A DNA stretch of 31,644 nucleotides from JAHFUI01 sp041485905. GTDB lineage: Bacteria; Acidobacteriota; Vicinamibacteria; Vicinamibacterales; CAVVIG01. This document shows, one piece after another, positions 1 through 6,672 of this stretch (position 1 is its first letter; every line of letters begins with the position of its first letter). The DNA lies in the NCBI GenBank assembly GCA_041485905.1, contig JBGPKK010000041.1, positions 1 to 31,644 on the forward strand, given 5' to 3'. The position numbers and the translations under genes were made by a program. Under the pieces are notes generated by a model. It searched no databases. It was not told the origin of the DNA and was given only the letters and a program-made list of their open reading frames with translations.

Positions 1-350
1 ACCTTCCGATCGGCCACGAACACGCCGTCCGGCGCCACGCGCACGGTCCCGTTCACAAACGACTCGTGCTTATCGGCAACCGCAAAGTAGCTCGGGTGGC
101 TTGCTGCCAGGGCGCGCAACACGTCCCTCGCGGCACGCGGTAGTCTCGGGTCGGTCACATTCAGAACCGTGAGCTCCGACTCGCCTGCCAACACGACATA
201 CCGTTTGCCGGCCGGGGTGCCCCTCAACACGATGATTTCGGTCCCCGGCGCAAGTTTGTGCACGCGCGTCTCCGCCGGCTCCTGAGCGGTCACTGGCGGT
301 GCCGACGCCACGAAACACGCGATCAACGTGAGCGAACGTGCCAATTTCAT
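1..350 (-). CDS. Secreted protein of unknown function, 3' end outside window
   Basis: The reading frame starts at the ATG at 350-348 and stays open to the window edge (116 complete codons), so the C-terminus is missing. A purine-rich GAGGTGG stretch lies about 10 bases upstream of the ATG, a good ribosome binding site. Residues 1-23 look like a signal peptide (MKLARSLTLIACFVASAPPV, then TAQ), giving a periplasmic or secreted protein. The remainder is a mixed alpha/beta sequence with no family motif that I recognise. It is read in the same direction as the cassette genes above it, but I see no attC site between it and the next gene, so it may be ordinary chromosome just beyond the cassette cluster. 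Confidence 0.6.
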   Translation of the reverse strand, partial: MKLARSLTLIACFVASAPPVTAQEPAETRVHKLAPGTEIIVLRGTPAGKRYVVLAGESELTVLNVTDPRLPRAARDVLRALAASHPSYFAVADKHESFVNGTVRVAPDGVFVADRK

Positions 351-467
351 CTTGACCACCTCGGCCCGCTCGACAGCGCGAGCTCACACACAGGAGAAGC
401 AGTTCGCACCGAAGGTTACAGAGCGGCAAAGGGTGGGAGGTTTGAAAAGGTGCGGAACTCGGCGCGC

Positions 468-746
468 TCAGCGGGCTCGTCGACGGAACGTGTCGTTTGC
501 CAGAAACAGCGCCGCGCCGACTGCGAGAGCCGCTGCGCCGCCGAGCAACTGCTGTCGCGTGGCGCCTGCCAAAATCAGCAACGATACGGCAATCGCCAGG
601 AGCGGCACCAGCGCACCGAGAGGAATCACGAACGTCGCTGGCTTGACCACGCCCCGGAAGCGCTGGTGCATGGGATCGACCATGAGTCCCGCGCAAGCGG
701 CTACCTCATGTCCCGCTACGCGTGCGCGTTTTACAGCCGTTCGCAT
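468..746 (-). pseudogene. Remnant or small membrane protein resembling the C-terminus of an APC-family permease
   Basis: From the ATG at 746 this frame encodes 92 residues. The last 60 carry two hydrophobic segments (around FVIPLGALVPLLAIAVSLL and LLGGAAALAVGAALFLA) and end in a basic tail, which resembles the last two membrane helices of amino-acid/polyamine/organocation permeases. The frame is open further upstream to 878, but that part runs through the attC-like site at 832-912, so a start inside that region is unlikely. No upstream permease helices are present. It is either the broken end of a permease gene or a cassette-borne two-helix membrane protein. The family resemblance is from memory and weak. 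Confidence 0.4.
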
Positions 747-831
747 TTCTCGGACCGCGATTCGGCGCGCCGTCACGAGACCCCGTCTGACCAAATCTCG
801 AGGAAGAGGTCGATCAGCCTTCCGTTTGTCT

Positions 832-912
832 GCCGAACGATCGGCGCTGAGCCGCGCGCCGCGGTGGTAATTTGCCACGGAGGGTGGACGCGACGGCTCC
901 AGCGCGTCGGGC
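832..912 (-). other. attC-like recombination site 1
   Basis: Read on the minus strand, the site runs from GCCCGAC (912-906) through arm GCGCTGGAGCCG (905-894), a 39-base variable centre, arm CGGCTCAGCGC (854-844), to the core-like GTTCGGC (838-832). The left arm has one extra base relative to the right arm, the extrahelical base typical of attC. The outer arms match those of the site at 2934-3004 almost base for base, while the centres differ. It lies directly 3' of the VOC gene ending at 918. Both core heptamers depart from GTTRRRY/RYYYAAC at one or two positions. Confidence 0.7.
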
Positions 913-917
913 AGCGC

Positions 918-1283
918 CTATTGACCTGCCACCTCATGGCCGAACGTCATCCAGAATCGGTTGAGATCGCGGATGGTGAACTCACGCATTCCGTAAAACG
1001 TGTCGTGAAGCCCCTCCACGACGTCGACACGATCTTTGAGACGTTGGTAAAGATCGTCAACGTTCTCCGAGTCGACGTACAGGTCGACTTCGCGACGGTC
1101 GTGCGAGCTGGGGTGACCGCCCGCGTTGAACATGACCTCGCTGTCCCCGAATGATAACAACGCCCAATTCAACTCACCGTCATCGTCAAATGTGTTCGTC
1201 ACCGTGAAGCCAATGGCCTTGTACCAATCGACCGTGGCGCGTACATCGGGCACATGAATCATGGGCACAACTTTGTCTGCCAT
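918..1283 (-). CDS. VOC-fold (glyoxalase/bleomycin-resistance type) protein, cassette gene
   Basis: The product is 121 residues, a normal size for a single VOC polypeptide (two beta-alpha-beta-beta-beta modules). The start MADKVVPMIHV is chosen because it opens directly into the first VOC strand; the longer frame upstream crosses the attC site at 1318-1390. Candidate metal ligands are His10 in the first strand and Glu101 in the last module (REFTIRDLNR), the usual positions. The ending FTIRDLNRFWMTFG is typical of the glyoxalase/dioxygenase superfamily. The substrate cannot be told; relatives carry out isomerase or dioxygenase chemistry, or bind drugs such as bleomycin. The gene ends six bases from an attC-like site, as cassette genes do. 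It is only distantly similar to the other VOC gene at 2437-2811. Confidence 0.85.
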   Translation of the reverse strand: MADKVVPMIHVPDVRATVDWYKAIGFTVTNTFDDDGELNWALLSFGDSEVMFNAGGHPSSHDRREVDLYVDSENVDDLYQRLKDRVDVVEGLHDTFYGMREFTIRDLNRFWMTFGHEVAGQ

Positions 1284-1317
1284 CGACTTTCTCCTGTGTG
1301 GAACAATCGAAGAGTCT

Positions 1318-1390
1318 GCCCAACGCCGGCGCTCACCAGCGGCCGCCCCAGATCGCATCAGCGGCCGTCTGGTGCAACGCCTTGTCATGC
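1318..1390 (-). other. attC-like recombination site 2
   Basis: On the minus strand the site begins with GCATGAC (1390-1384), an imperfect RYYYAAC, and ends with GTTGGGC (1324-1318), a perfect GTTRRRY core. The inner arms are CACCAGACGGCCGC and GCGGCCGCTGGTG. They pair perfectly except for one extra A in the left arm, again the one-base asymmetry of attC. The arms differ in sequence from sites 1 and 3, so it is a structural rather than sequence copy. It lies about 50 bases 3' of the BNR gene stop at 1441 and 34 bases upstream of the VOC start at 1283. Confidence 0.7.
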
Positions 1391-1440
1391 GGCCTCTCGC
1401 ATTCGGCCATGAGCTGCCGATCGCCGTTTTCCTCGAGCGC

Positions 1441-2391
1441 TCAAACAATGAGAACACTGCTCGCGGTTGGAAGGCTGTTGGCGCAACGTGACCAGGTGCG
1501 CCCGGCGTCCGCTGACACGTATAGGCTGCCAGCTCTGTCGGCCACCGCAAGTGCCGAGGCGCGCGTGGCGATGCAACCCGTGTCGACGATGCCGTCGATC
1601 CACCTGGGCAGGCCACCGACGGGCACCAGCGGACCGTGCTCGTCTATCGGTCGTCGATAAACTGCGCCTTGAGTTGCGAAGTGGTCCGCAGACGCGGACA
1701 CGAGAATATCGCTGCCCGAGAACGCTACGGCGGAGCAGTATGACGCATGAAGACCCTCCTGCTCGACGGTCCACGTTGCTCCACTGTCCCGACTGATACA
1801 AAGCCCAATCGCGGCCGCCGCGATCACGATGCCGGGATGAATCGGGTGGGCACAAACCTCGTGGACGTCACTATCGACGTCGATGGTGGGTTGCCAAGTC
1901 ACACCGCTGTCCATCGACCGCGGGATGCCCCCGACGTGAACGTTGGCGAGGAGCACGGTGCGGTCGGAGGCCGCGGTTATCGAGCGAATCCCGAGCGGTG
2001 GTCCGACGAGCTGGCCGTTTATGAGCGCCGAGCCCGCGTACCATCTGTCTCGCCCCGCCACGGCGTCGAAGCCGCCGAGTTGATCGACCTTGCCATTTGC
2101 GCTGACGCGCAGGACGCGTGCATCGTCGGTACCAACGTAGATGACGTCGCCGACTGCCACGGAGCACGCGAGTTGACACTCACTGGTCGCGATCGTATTC
2201 CACTCGCCGTCAAACGTGCGCCGGCAAAGCGAGTGTCCGGAGACGATAGCGAGAGCGCCGCCGTGCCCGTCGGGCGCAAGCGCTCGAACCGACTGACCGG
2301 CGAGCTCTTGGTGCCGGGCCTCGCCAGTGACGACGAACAGCCCATCGCGCCACGTCGCCGCAAGTACGGTTGGGGTGTTATGCGACACCAT
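1441..2391 (-). CDS. BNR/Asp-box repeat beta-propeller-like protein, cassette gene
   Basis: The product has 316 residues and no signal peptide, so it is probably cytoplasmic. At least three Asp-box motifs of the S-x-D-x-G-x-T-W type are visible (SMDSGVTWQ, SRDSGATWT, SADAGRTWS), regularly spaced in the C-terminal two thirds. These mark beta-propellers of the sialidase/sortilin/photosystem-assembly (Ycf48) type. No catalytic sialidase residues are recognisable, so a binding or scaffold role is more likely. The ATG at 2391 is preceded by GAGGA at a spacing of about 7 bases. It lies only 45 bases below the VOC gene at 2437-2811 and has an attC-like site after its 3' end, so both genes may share one cassette. 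Confidence 0.75.
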   Translation of the reverse strand: MVSHNTPTVLAATWRDGLFVVTGEARHQELAGQSVRALAPDGHGGALAIVSGHSLCRRTFDGEWNTIATSECQLACSVAVGDVIYVGTDDARVLRVSANGKVDQLGGFDAVAGRDRWYAGSALINGQLVGPPLGIRSITAASDRTVLLANVHVGGIPRSMDSGVTWQPTIDVDSDVHEVCAHPIHPGIVIAAAAIGLCISRDSGATWTVEQEGLHASYCSAVAFSGSDILVSASADHFATQGAVYRRPIDEHGPLVPVGGLPRWIDGIVDTGCIATRASALAVADRAGSLYVSADAGRTWSRCANSLPTASSVLIV

Positions 2392-2405
2392 GCCCGTTCC
2401 TCATT

Positions 2406-2429
2406 GACCGCTTTCGGCCGATAGCGGTC
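2406..2429. repeat. Perfect-spacing palindrome between two cassette genes (possible reduced attC or terminator)
   Basis: GACCGCTTTCGG is followed directly by CCGATAGCGGTC: two 12-base arms pairing at 11 positions. On the minus strand the stop codon of the VOC gene (2439-2437) is followed at once by ACGTAAC (2436-2430), a 6-of-7 match to RYYYAAC, and then by this hairpin. No convincing GTTRRRY core follows, and there is no T-run for a terminator. It could be a reduced attC, a dispersed palindrome, or an mRNA stem between coupled genes. Confidence 0.5.
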
Positions 2430-2436
2430 GTTACGT

Positions 2437-2811
2437 CTAGTCGTGCTCGATGTCCTGGCCAAACACGATTCCCATGCCATTGACATCGCGTACACCAAGT
2501 TCTCGAATTCCATACGGCTGATCTGTCGGCTCCATTACTACTACCGCACCGCGACTGACTATTTCTCTGTGGTAAGCGTCGACATCCTTGACCCACTGAA
2601 ACAAGTGGACGCCGCTTGGGTTTCCATTGTCTCTAACGAAGTGAATTGCGGAGTTGTCGCGCCACACCACCGCGTATGTCTCGTCGCCGAAATCCCACGT
2701 AAACCCCAAAACGTCACGATAGAAGGCTGCTGTCGCCTCAACGTCCGCGACATGCAATACCGGTGCGCCTTGAACGAACTGTGCAGGATTGGACGATGGT
2801 CGTGCAGGCAT
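2437..2811 (-). CDS. VOC-fold (glyoxalase/bleomycin-resistance type) protein, cassette gene
   Basis: This 124-residue protein carries a clear VOC pattern: VLHVADVEATAAFYRDVLGF in the first module and ELGVRDVNGMGIVFGQ in the last. Likely metal ligands are His20, His69 (GVHLFQWV) and Glu104, the classic positions, so metal-dependent activity is plausible. The substrate is unknown; glyoxalase, fosfomycin/bleomycin resistance and dioxygenase relatives all share this pattern. Its start lies about 120 bases below the core of the attC site at 2934-3004, which leaves room for a cassette promoter or leader. The stop is 45 bases above the BNR gene, suggesting co-transcription. GC content is visibly lower than in the genes above 4030, in line with acquisition by transfer. 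Confidence 0.85.
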   Translation of the reverse strand: MPARPSSNPAQFVQGAPVLHVADVEATAAFYRDVLGFTWDFGDETYAVVWRDNSAIHFVRDNGNPSGVHLFQWVKDVDAYHREIVSRGAVVVMEPTDQPYGIRELGVRDVNGMGIVFGQDIEHD

Positions 2812-2933
2812 AGGCCGCTCCTGTTGTGACGGAAGTCAGCTTGCAGAAACCAGTCCGGTTGACACAAATTCGACCGGCCGCTCCGGGGAGAGGGTGGCCG
2901 GCGTTTCGGCTGTCTGGCATCGGGGTCCGTGCC

Positions 2934-3004
2934 GCATAACGATCAGCGCTGAGCCGCGGGCGCTCGATCACACCGGCGCCGACGGCTCCAGCGCGGTGTT
3001 AGCC
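2934..3004 (-). other. attC-like recombination site 3
   Basis: On the minus strand it runs from GGCTAAC (3004-2998) through arm GCGCTGGAGCCG, a variable centre, arm CGGCTCAGCGC, to core GTTATGC (2940-2934). The left arm again carries one additional base. The TAA stop of the dioxygenase gene (3001-2999) falls inside the first core, a common arrangement in integron cassettes. The arms and the GATC next to the right core are shared with site 1, which is 2.1 kb away. This is the clearest of the three sites. Confidence 0.75.
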
Positions 3005-3670
3005 AACAGCCAGCTCAATGCCGGAGCCAAGATCAACGGTTGCGGCGTATTCGATATGGAGAACTCGACGCGGTTGAGCCTCACTCGCTTTGGAGGACGC
3101 ATGTACGACGAGCGGCCGCATCGCCACGACACCACCCGCCGGGGCCACACACTCAACCGCCGTGACGACGCCGGCCAGTTGCTGGATTTCTTCGTGCGTC
3201 AGTACCCCACGGACATGACTGCTCGGGAGGACCCGGAGTGGGCCGTTGGCATGAGTGGAATCGTCGAGATGGACACGGAGCGCGATCATCGTCGCTAGTA
3301 CCGCCGCTGGTGCGATCGCGTGCAGCACCCCACCTTTCACTGACCACGGGCCCCACGCGGAGTCCTCGACTCGCTGGTTGAGAGGGAGTGCCGTGTCCTG
3401 ATGCCACGCGACCAGCCAGTTGGAGACAGCTGACTTGTCGAACAACGTCGCTCGAAACGGAATGGGCTGGGCACCAATGAACGTTGCCGCAAGACCCACA
3501 AGAGCTGGATGGGTGGAGAGCCCTCGAACTTCGGGCACATGCAGAATGTGTCGCGCACCCGCTTTCGTGCGAGCCAGATCGGCGCCCGCGAGGGCGTCAC
3601 AAACCCGAGCCATCTCTCGCCTGTTGAATACTTGTTCGGCGATCGAATACCCCGCGTCGATTGTGTTCAT
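2999..3670 (-). CDS. PhyH-like Fe(II)/2-oxoglutarate dioxygenase, cassette gene
   Basis: The 223-residue product looks like a compact phytanoyl-CoA dioxygenase family enzyme. The metal triad is visible: His90-x-Asp92 in AWHQDTALPL and His190 in RPLVVHASSKA, with Arg201 or Arg202 placed to bind the 2-oxoglutarate carboxylate. PSSHVRG (149-155) is another typical family stretch. The enzyme would couple oxidation of an organic substrate to decarboxylation of 2-oxoglutarate in the cytoplasm; the substrate cannot be read from sequence. The length is slightly short for the family (about 220-300). The ATG at 3670 opens directly into the domain. The stop codon lies within the attC site, and this is the first gene of the cluster. 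Confidence 0.85.
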   Translation of the reverse strand: MNTIDAGYSIAEQVFNRREMARVCDALAGADLARTKAGARHILHVPEVRGLSTHPALVGLAATFIGAQPIPFRATLFDKSAVSNWLVAWHQDTALPLNQRVEDSAWGPWSVKGGVLHAIAPAAVLATMIALRVHLDDSTHANGPLRVLPSSHVRGVLTHEEIQQLAGVVTAVECVAPAGGVVAMRPLVVHASSKASEAQPRRVLHIEYAATVDLGSGIELAVG

Positions 3671-4029
3671 TAATCCGATGGTTCGTGCCGGTTGGCTAAC
3701 TTCTTACTGAGACCGCTGGCCCCCCTCACGGCCAACGCGGGCCACCGCCGGGGAAGTGTCGCTCGAAAATGCTAGGAGATCAAGAACCGATGGACTTCTC
3801 GCTGGCCTCTCCCGCACGGTTGGCCGCAAACCGCGTCTAGTCTCTCCGATCGGTTGCGGCTAACGCCGGGAAAGAGATTTCGTCACAAAACGGAAGAACC
3901 GCCGTCGTGTGAACCTGATCGACAGCCGAACCGGTGCGCCGAGTGCTGGCAATCGCAGCTCCCCCCTTGCGCCTCACGATGGAATCGGTCTTCCCAACAC
4001 TCGCCGCGATGTGTCTGAAGAATGAGACA
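3671..4029. other. Non-coding stretch between cassette cluster and CuMMO-like operon
   Basis: No credible gene is seen on either strand. Two minus-strand GTTAGCC heptamers (3700-3694 and 3864-3858) match three-quarters of the attC core and equal the outer core of attC site 3, but no complementary arms could be found beside them. A short inverted repeat GTGTCT...AGACAC (4011-4030) overlaps the stop codon of the gene above and could help end its transcript, although no T-run follows. Any cassette promoter (or attI remnant) for the dioxygenase should lie here. Confidence 0.4.
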
Positions 4030-5472
4030 CTACGAACCCGAAACCTCGGCGTCGAACACGCCCGTCTCGACCCGGCCGGCGCGCTTGATTTGCACGAACA
4101 GCCGGTAGTGTCCCGGCCCCGGAAATCCGTACGGAAACGTGACCTCGGCTGATGGTTGTGCGTGGCCCGCATGCGCGGACATGCCAGCGCCGTTGGCCAG
4201 TTCCACTGCAGCCATGGGTGCTGAACCGGCGGGATGCAGGTGGGCGAACACCTGCCAGTCGGCCCGCACAACGGCGAGATGGCCCGCCATTCCCATGTAC
4301 GGCTCGAGGTCGGTGACCGGGCCCGCGCGATCCTCGACGCGGAACTTCAACCAGAGCGGCTCACCCGCCCGCAGGCCAGCGGAATTCAGCCAGAACATGC
4401 GCGCGCCGAGCGAAAGCGGCGCACCGCCGGTCTGCGGACCCGCCACCAGCGCCGCCGCGGGCGTCAACGAGTCGTCGCCGATCGGCAGGCCGCCGACGAT
4501 CTGCGGCAACGTGAGCTCCCCCGTCTCGGTCTCCGGAAAACCGGTGGCGTGCACGATGTCCGCGAAGACCCGGTACCGCCCTGCCGGAATGGACGGCAGT
4601 TCCTGAATGAATTGCCCTTTGCCTTCCTGCGTCGGGTGCAGGTGAACGAGAAAATCCATGCCCGGATCGCGGATGAGGAACAGATGCATCAGGTGGCCAT
4701 GGTCCGGCACGATGTCGTTCAGTCCGATGCGCTCGGCCCAGCGCTCGGTGTTCGAGCTGCCGATGCTGAGCGACAACATCCGTGGCGCGACCAGCGTCCC
4801 CGCGACTTGCGGGACCCGGTAGACGTACGCGTTTGCATCGGCCGCCTCGGCTCCCCACCACAGATCGCCGAGTACGACGAGCGCGCCGAGGACCACCGAC
4901 GCGCCGATCATCGCCAGGCGTGCGCGTCGGATCGCCGCCGGCGACGGCTCGACGCCGGGTCGAATCGCCCCCTCGCGAACGCTGGCGCCGACGATGGCAA
5001 TCGCTCCGGCGATCAGCAGCAGGGCCAACCCACCCAATATCCATTTCAACGCCGGCTGCATCGGGCGGGTCGAGCTCGATACCGCGCTGACCGGCACCGA
5101 CAGCTCCGCCGGCCCGCGATCGCCATCGGCCGAGATGTGCATCTTCCAGGCGCCGCGCTGCATCAGCCAGAGTTGCGCGCGATAGACGTTCGGATCGCCG
5201 GCCACGCGCTCGGCGACGTCGGGCACCGGCGCCAGGTCGGAGCCGAGGCCTCGGATGCGCATCGGCGTCACGCGCACGACGCGCAATCCCGGAGACAGCG
5301 ACCGCACGTCGATCTCCGCAACCCCCGGAATAACGCGAGGCATGCGCACGACGACGAGCATGCGGTACTCGCCGGCGCTGCCCTCGTAGTACACGTCAGG
5401 GCTGCCGATGTGGGCCGAGGCAGGCTCGGCGATCGTCAGCAACGCGGCCGTCGCCATCAGAAGCGCTCTCAC
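4030..5472 (-). CDS. PmoB/AmoB-like subunit of a divergent copper membrane monooxygenase, with His-rich C-terminal domains
   Basis: 480 residues from a GTG at 5472 that overlaps the TGA of the upstream gene. Signal peptide 1-20 (ending EPASA) is followed by His21, which would become the mature N-terminus as in PmoB. Then come an extracytoplasmic domain, two membrane helices (about 142-165 and 186-204) and a second extracytoplasmic part: PmoB topology. RGAWKMH (106-112) aligns with the PmoB motif PGDWHVH that supplies two copper ligands; here the first His is Lys110 and the second is kept (His112). YVYRVPQVAGT after helix 2 matches the PmoB stretch around IPLQAGT. The part from about 250 to 480 differs from PmoB: it holds two HLHP motifs (277-280, 411-414) and a cluster of His (258, 260, 263, 398, 434, 437), resembling YtkA/FixH-type metal-binding domains. 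Topology and motifs are seen; PmoB sequences are recalled, not searched. Confidence 0.7.
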   Translation of the reverse strand: MRALLMATAALLTIAEPASAHIGSPDVYYEGSAGEYRMLVVVRMPRVIPGVAEIDVRSLSPGLRVVRVTPMRIRGLGSDLAPVPDVAERVAGDPNVYRAQLWLMQRGAWKMHISADGDRGPAELSVPVSAVSSSTRPMQPALKWILGGLALLLIAGAIAIVGASVREGAIRPGVEPSPAAIRRARLAMIGASVVLGALVVLGDLWWGAEAADANAYVYRVPQVAGTLVAPRMLSLSIGSSNTERWAERIGLNDIVPDHGHLMHLFLIRDPGMDFLVHLHPTQEGKGQFIQELPSIPAGRYRVFADIVHATGFPETETGELTLPQIVGGLPIGDDSLTPAAALVAGPQTGGAPLSLGARMFWLNSAGLRAGEPLWLKFRVEDRAGPVTDLEPYMGMAGHLAVVRADWQVFAHLHPAGSAPMAAVELANGAGMSAHAGHAQPSAEVTFPYGFPGPGHYRLFVQIKRAGRVETGVFDAEVSGS

Positions 5473-6641
5473 CGCTGAATCCTGCGGATCCACCAGCCGA
5501 CGGCCAGGCCGGCACGGCTCGTCACGATCGCCGTGACAGCCGCGATGGCCATGCCTCGCCAGAACTCGGCGCGGGAGCCTTCGACGGCGAAGAACTCGTA
5601 TCCCGCAAAGGGCGACGTCGGATTGACCATGTACATTTGATAGTGGCTGCCAAAGACCCAGTTGCGCGCAAGGGGCGACATCAGAAAGGTGGCGAACGGC
5701 CACTGGACGAGGACGAACGACGCCAGAAACACGAGGCCGGCGACGGTGCCTTGCACCCAGACGTTCAGCCGTTGAAGCCGCGGCCACACGACGTCGAGGG
5801 CGAGCGCGGGCGCGATCAACATCACCGGGAATCCCAGCGGCACCATGTACGGCACACGCTGAAACACCGGGCCGAGCTTTTGTTCGGCCGGAAAGAGCGG
5901 CAGGATCCACTCCTGCGCCAGAGATAACGTCAGGTACACGCCCGCTGCTGTGGCGCACGCCCATCGACGCGAGGAAATACGCCGCACGAGCGCAAGCTGT
6001 GCAGGGTACGAGATGACAAACGCGCGATAGAAGATCGCGCTATGCATCAAAGATTTGCTCGAATATTCAATGAGCTCGGCCTGTACGCCGACCATCAGGA
6101 TGCCAATGAGGACGATGAAGATCGTCTCGATCCGGGATGTCAGCTCCGCCGACGCGCGATTGAGCTCGGCCATCGTCAGCGCGAACCCGCCGTAGATGAT
6201 GCCGGACGCGCCGAGCGCGAGCAGCATGTGCGGCGGGCTGACAACCTTGACGTCGAGCCCGTACGCCTCGTGCCACCAGTTGTCGAACGGTGCGGAGGTG
6301 ACCATCGCGAGCGCACCCCAGCCGCACAGAAACGCGCCGAGCGGCGCCCGCAACCCGAACACGCGCACGGACGCCTCGCGCGCGACTTCGTCGCCGCCGA
6401 ATGTTGTGCGGGCGATGAGGTAAATGGAGGTGAGACCGCCGATCGCGGCACAGAGCTGAATCAGCAGATGCGGCGGCGTCCAGAAGGTGTCGCGGCCAAT
6501 CGAGACGTGCCAGGAAATGTCCCAGACGCTGCCGAGGACAACCGCGGTCGCGGCTGCCACGGACGTCCAGACGGTCCACGTCACGCGTTCGACGCGCGGC
6601 CGTTCGATACCCGCATGAACGCCGGGGATCACGATAGTCAT
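5469..6641 (-). CDS. PmoC-PmoA fusion-like membrane subunit of a divergent copper membrane monooxygenase
   Basis: 390 residues with about ten membrane helices. Asp41-ISW-His45 ... TPP-His58 repeats the spacing of the PmoC CuC ligands (D156, H160, H173 in Methylococcus) and shares the pattern D-x2-W-H-x4-R-D-T-x2-T-P-x-H. Asp120-NWW-His124 ... SPP-His138 repeats the spacing of the CuD ligands (N227, H231, H245), with Asp in place of Asn. The C-terminal half resembles PmoA: YPA...RRW..AT...L.L..EW, then ..LD.V followed about 30 residues later by WP and SP. PmoC helices 1-2 are absent and no separate pmoA gene exists here, so the protein seems to join shortened PmoC and PmoA. It would sit in the inner membrane and, with the downstream PmoB-like protein, oxidise a small substrate with O2. 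Alignments are from memory. Confidence 0.7.
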   Translation of the reverse strand: MTIVIPGVHAGIERPRVERVTWTVWTSVAAATAVVLGSVWDISWHVSIGRDTFWTPPHLLIQLCAAIGGLTSIYLIARTTFGGDEVAREASVRVFGLRAPLGAFLCGWGALAMVTSAPFDNWWHEAYGLDVKVVSPPHMLLALGASGIIYGGFALTMAELNRASAELTSRIETIFIVLIGILMVGVQAELIEYSSKSLMHSAIFYRAFVISYPAQLALVRRISSRRWACATAAGVYLTLSLAQEWILPLFPAEQKLGPVFQRVPYMVPLGFPVMLIAPALALDVVWPRLQRLNVWVQGTVAGLVFLASFVLVQWPFATFLMSPLARNWVFGSHYQMYMVNPTSPFAGYEFFAVEGSRAEFWRGMAIAAVTAIVTSRAGLAVGWWIRRIQR

Positions 6642-6650
6642 GGTGTTCTC

Positions 6651-6672
6651 GCCGGACCCAATAGGGTCCGGC
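6651..6672. repeat. Perfect GC-rich hairpin between two minus-strand genes
   Basis: GCCGGACCC and GGGTCCGGC pair over nine bases around the loop AATA. It starts directly after the stop codon of the HpaB-family gene (6673) and ends ten bases before the start codon of the PmoC-like gene. No T-run follows on the minus strand, so it is either a weak terminator or processing stem, or a member of the dispersed GCCGGAC palindromes also found at 13930 and 24891. Confidence 0.7.

Larger units (their letters stand above)
832..3004 (-). mobile_element. Integron-type gene cassette cluster without an integrase (CALIN-like)
   Basis: Three attC-like sites in one orientation (832-912, 1318-1390, 2934-3004) alternate with compact minus-strand genes that stop at or near each site. 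The cassette bodies are: the dioxygenase (from 3670 down to its attC at 2934), a body holding a VOC gene plus the BNR gene (2933-1318), and a VOC gene (1317-832). In the minus-strand orientation an integrase and attI would be expected at higher coordinates, but nothing resembling a tyrosine recombinase is found in the window. A core-like GTTAGCC on the minus strand at 3700-3694 may be the boundary of the first cassette, but I could not find a partner arm for it. Confidence 0.7.

Noticed and set aside
918..1616. Longer 232-residue version of the VOC gene
   Set aside because: The N-terminal 111 residues cross an attC-like site and overlap the BNR gene in another frame; the VOC domain begins at the internal Met at 1283.
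3694..3864. Two GTTAGCC core-like heptamers (minus strand) as a fourth attC or an attI
   Set aside because: I could not find paired arms next to either one, so they are noted only as isolated matches.
4011..4030. Hairpin GTGTCT/AGACAC as a terminator of the CuMMO-like operon
   Set aside because: Only six base pairs, overlapping the stop codon and without a following T-run; too weak to call.
4030..5964. 644-residue version of the PmoB-like gene
   Set aside because: The first 164 residues overlap the PmoC/A-like gene and are Arg-rich; the GTG at 5472 gives a clean signal peptide and a four-base overlap with the gene before.
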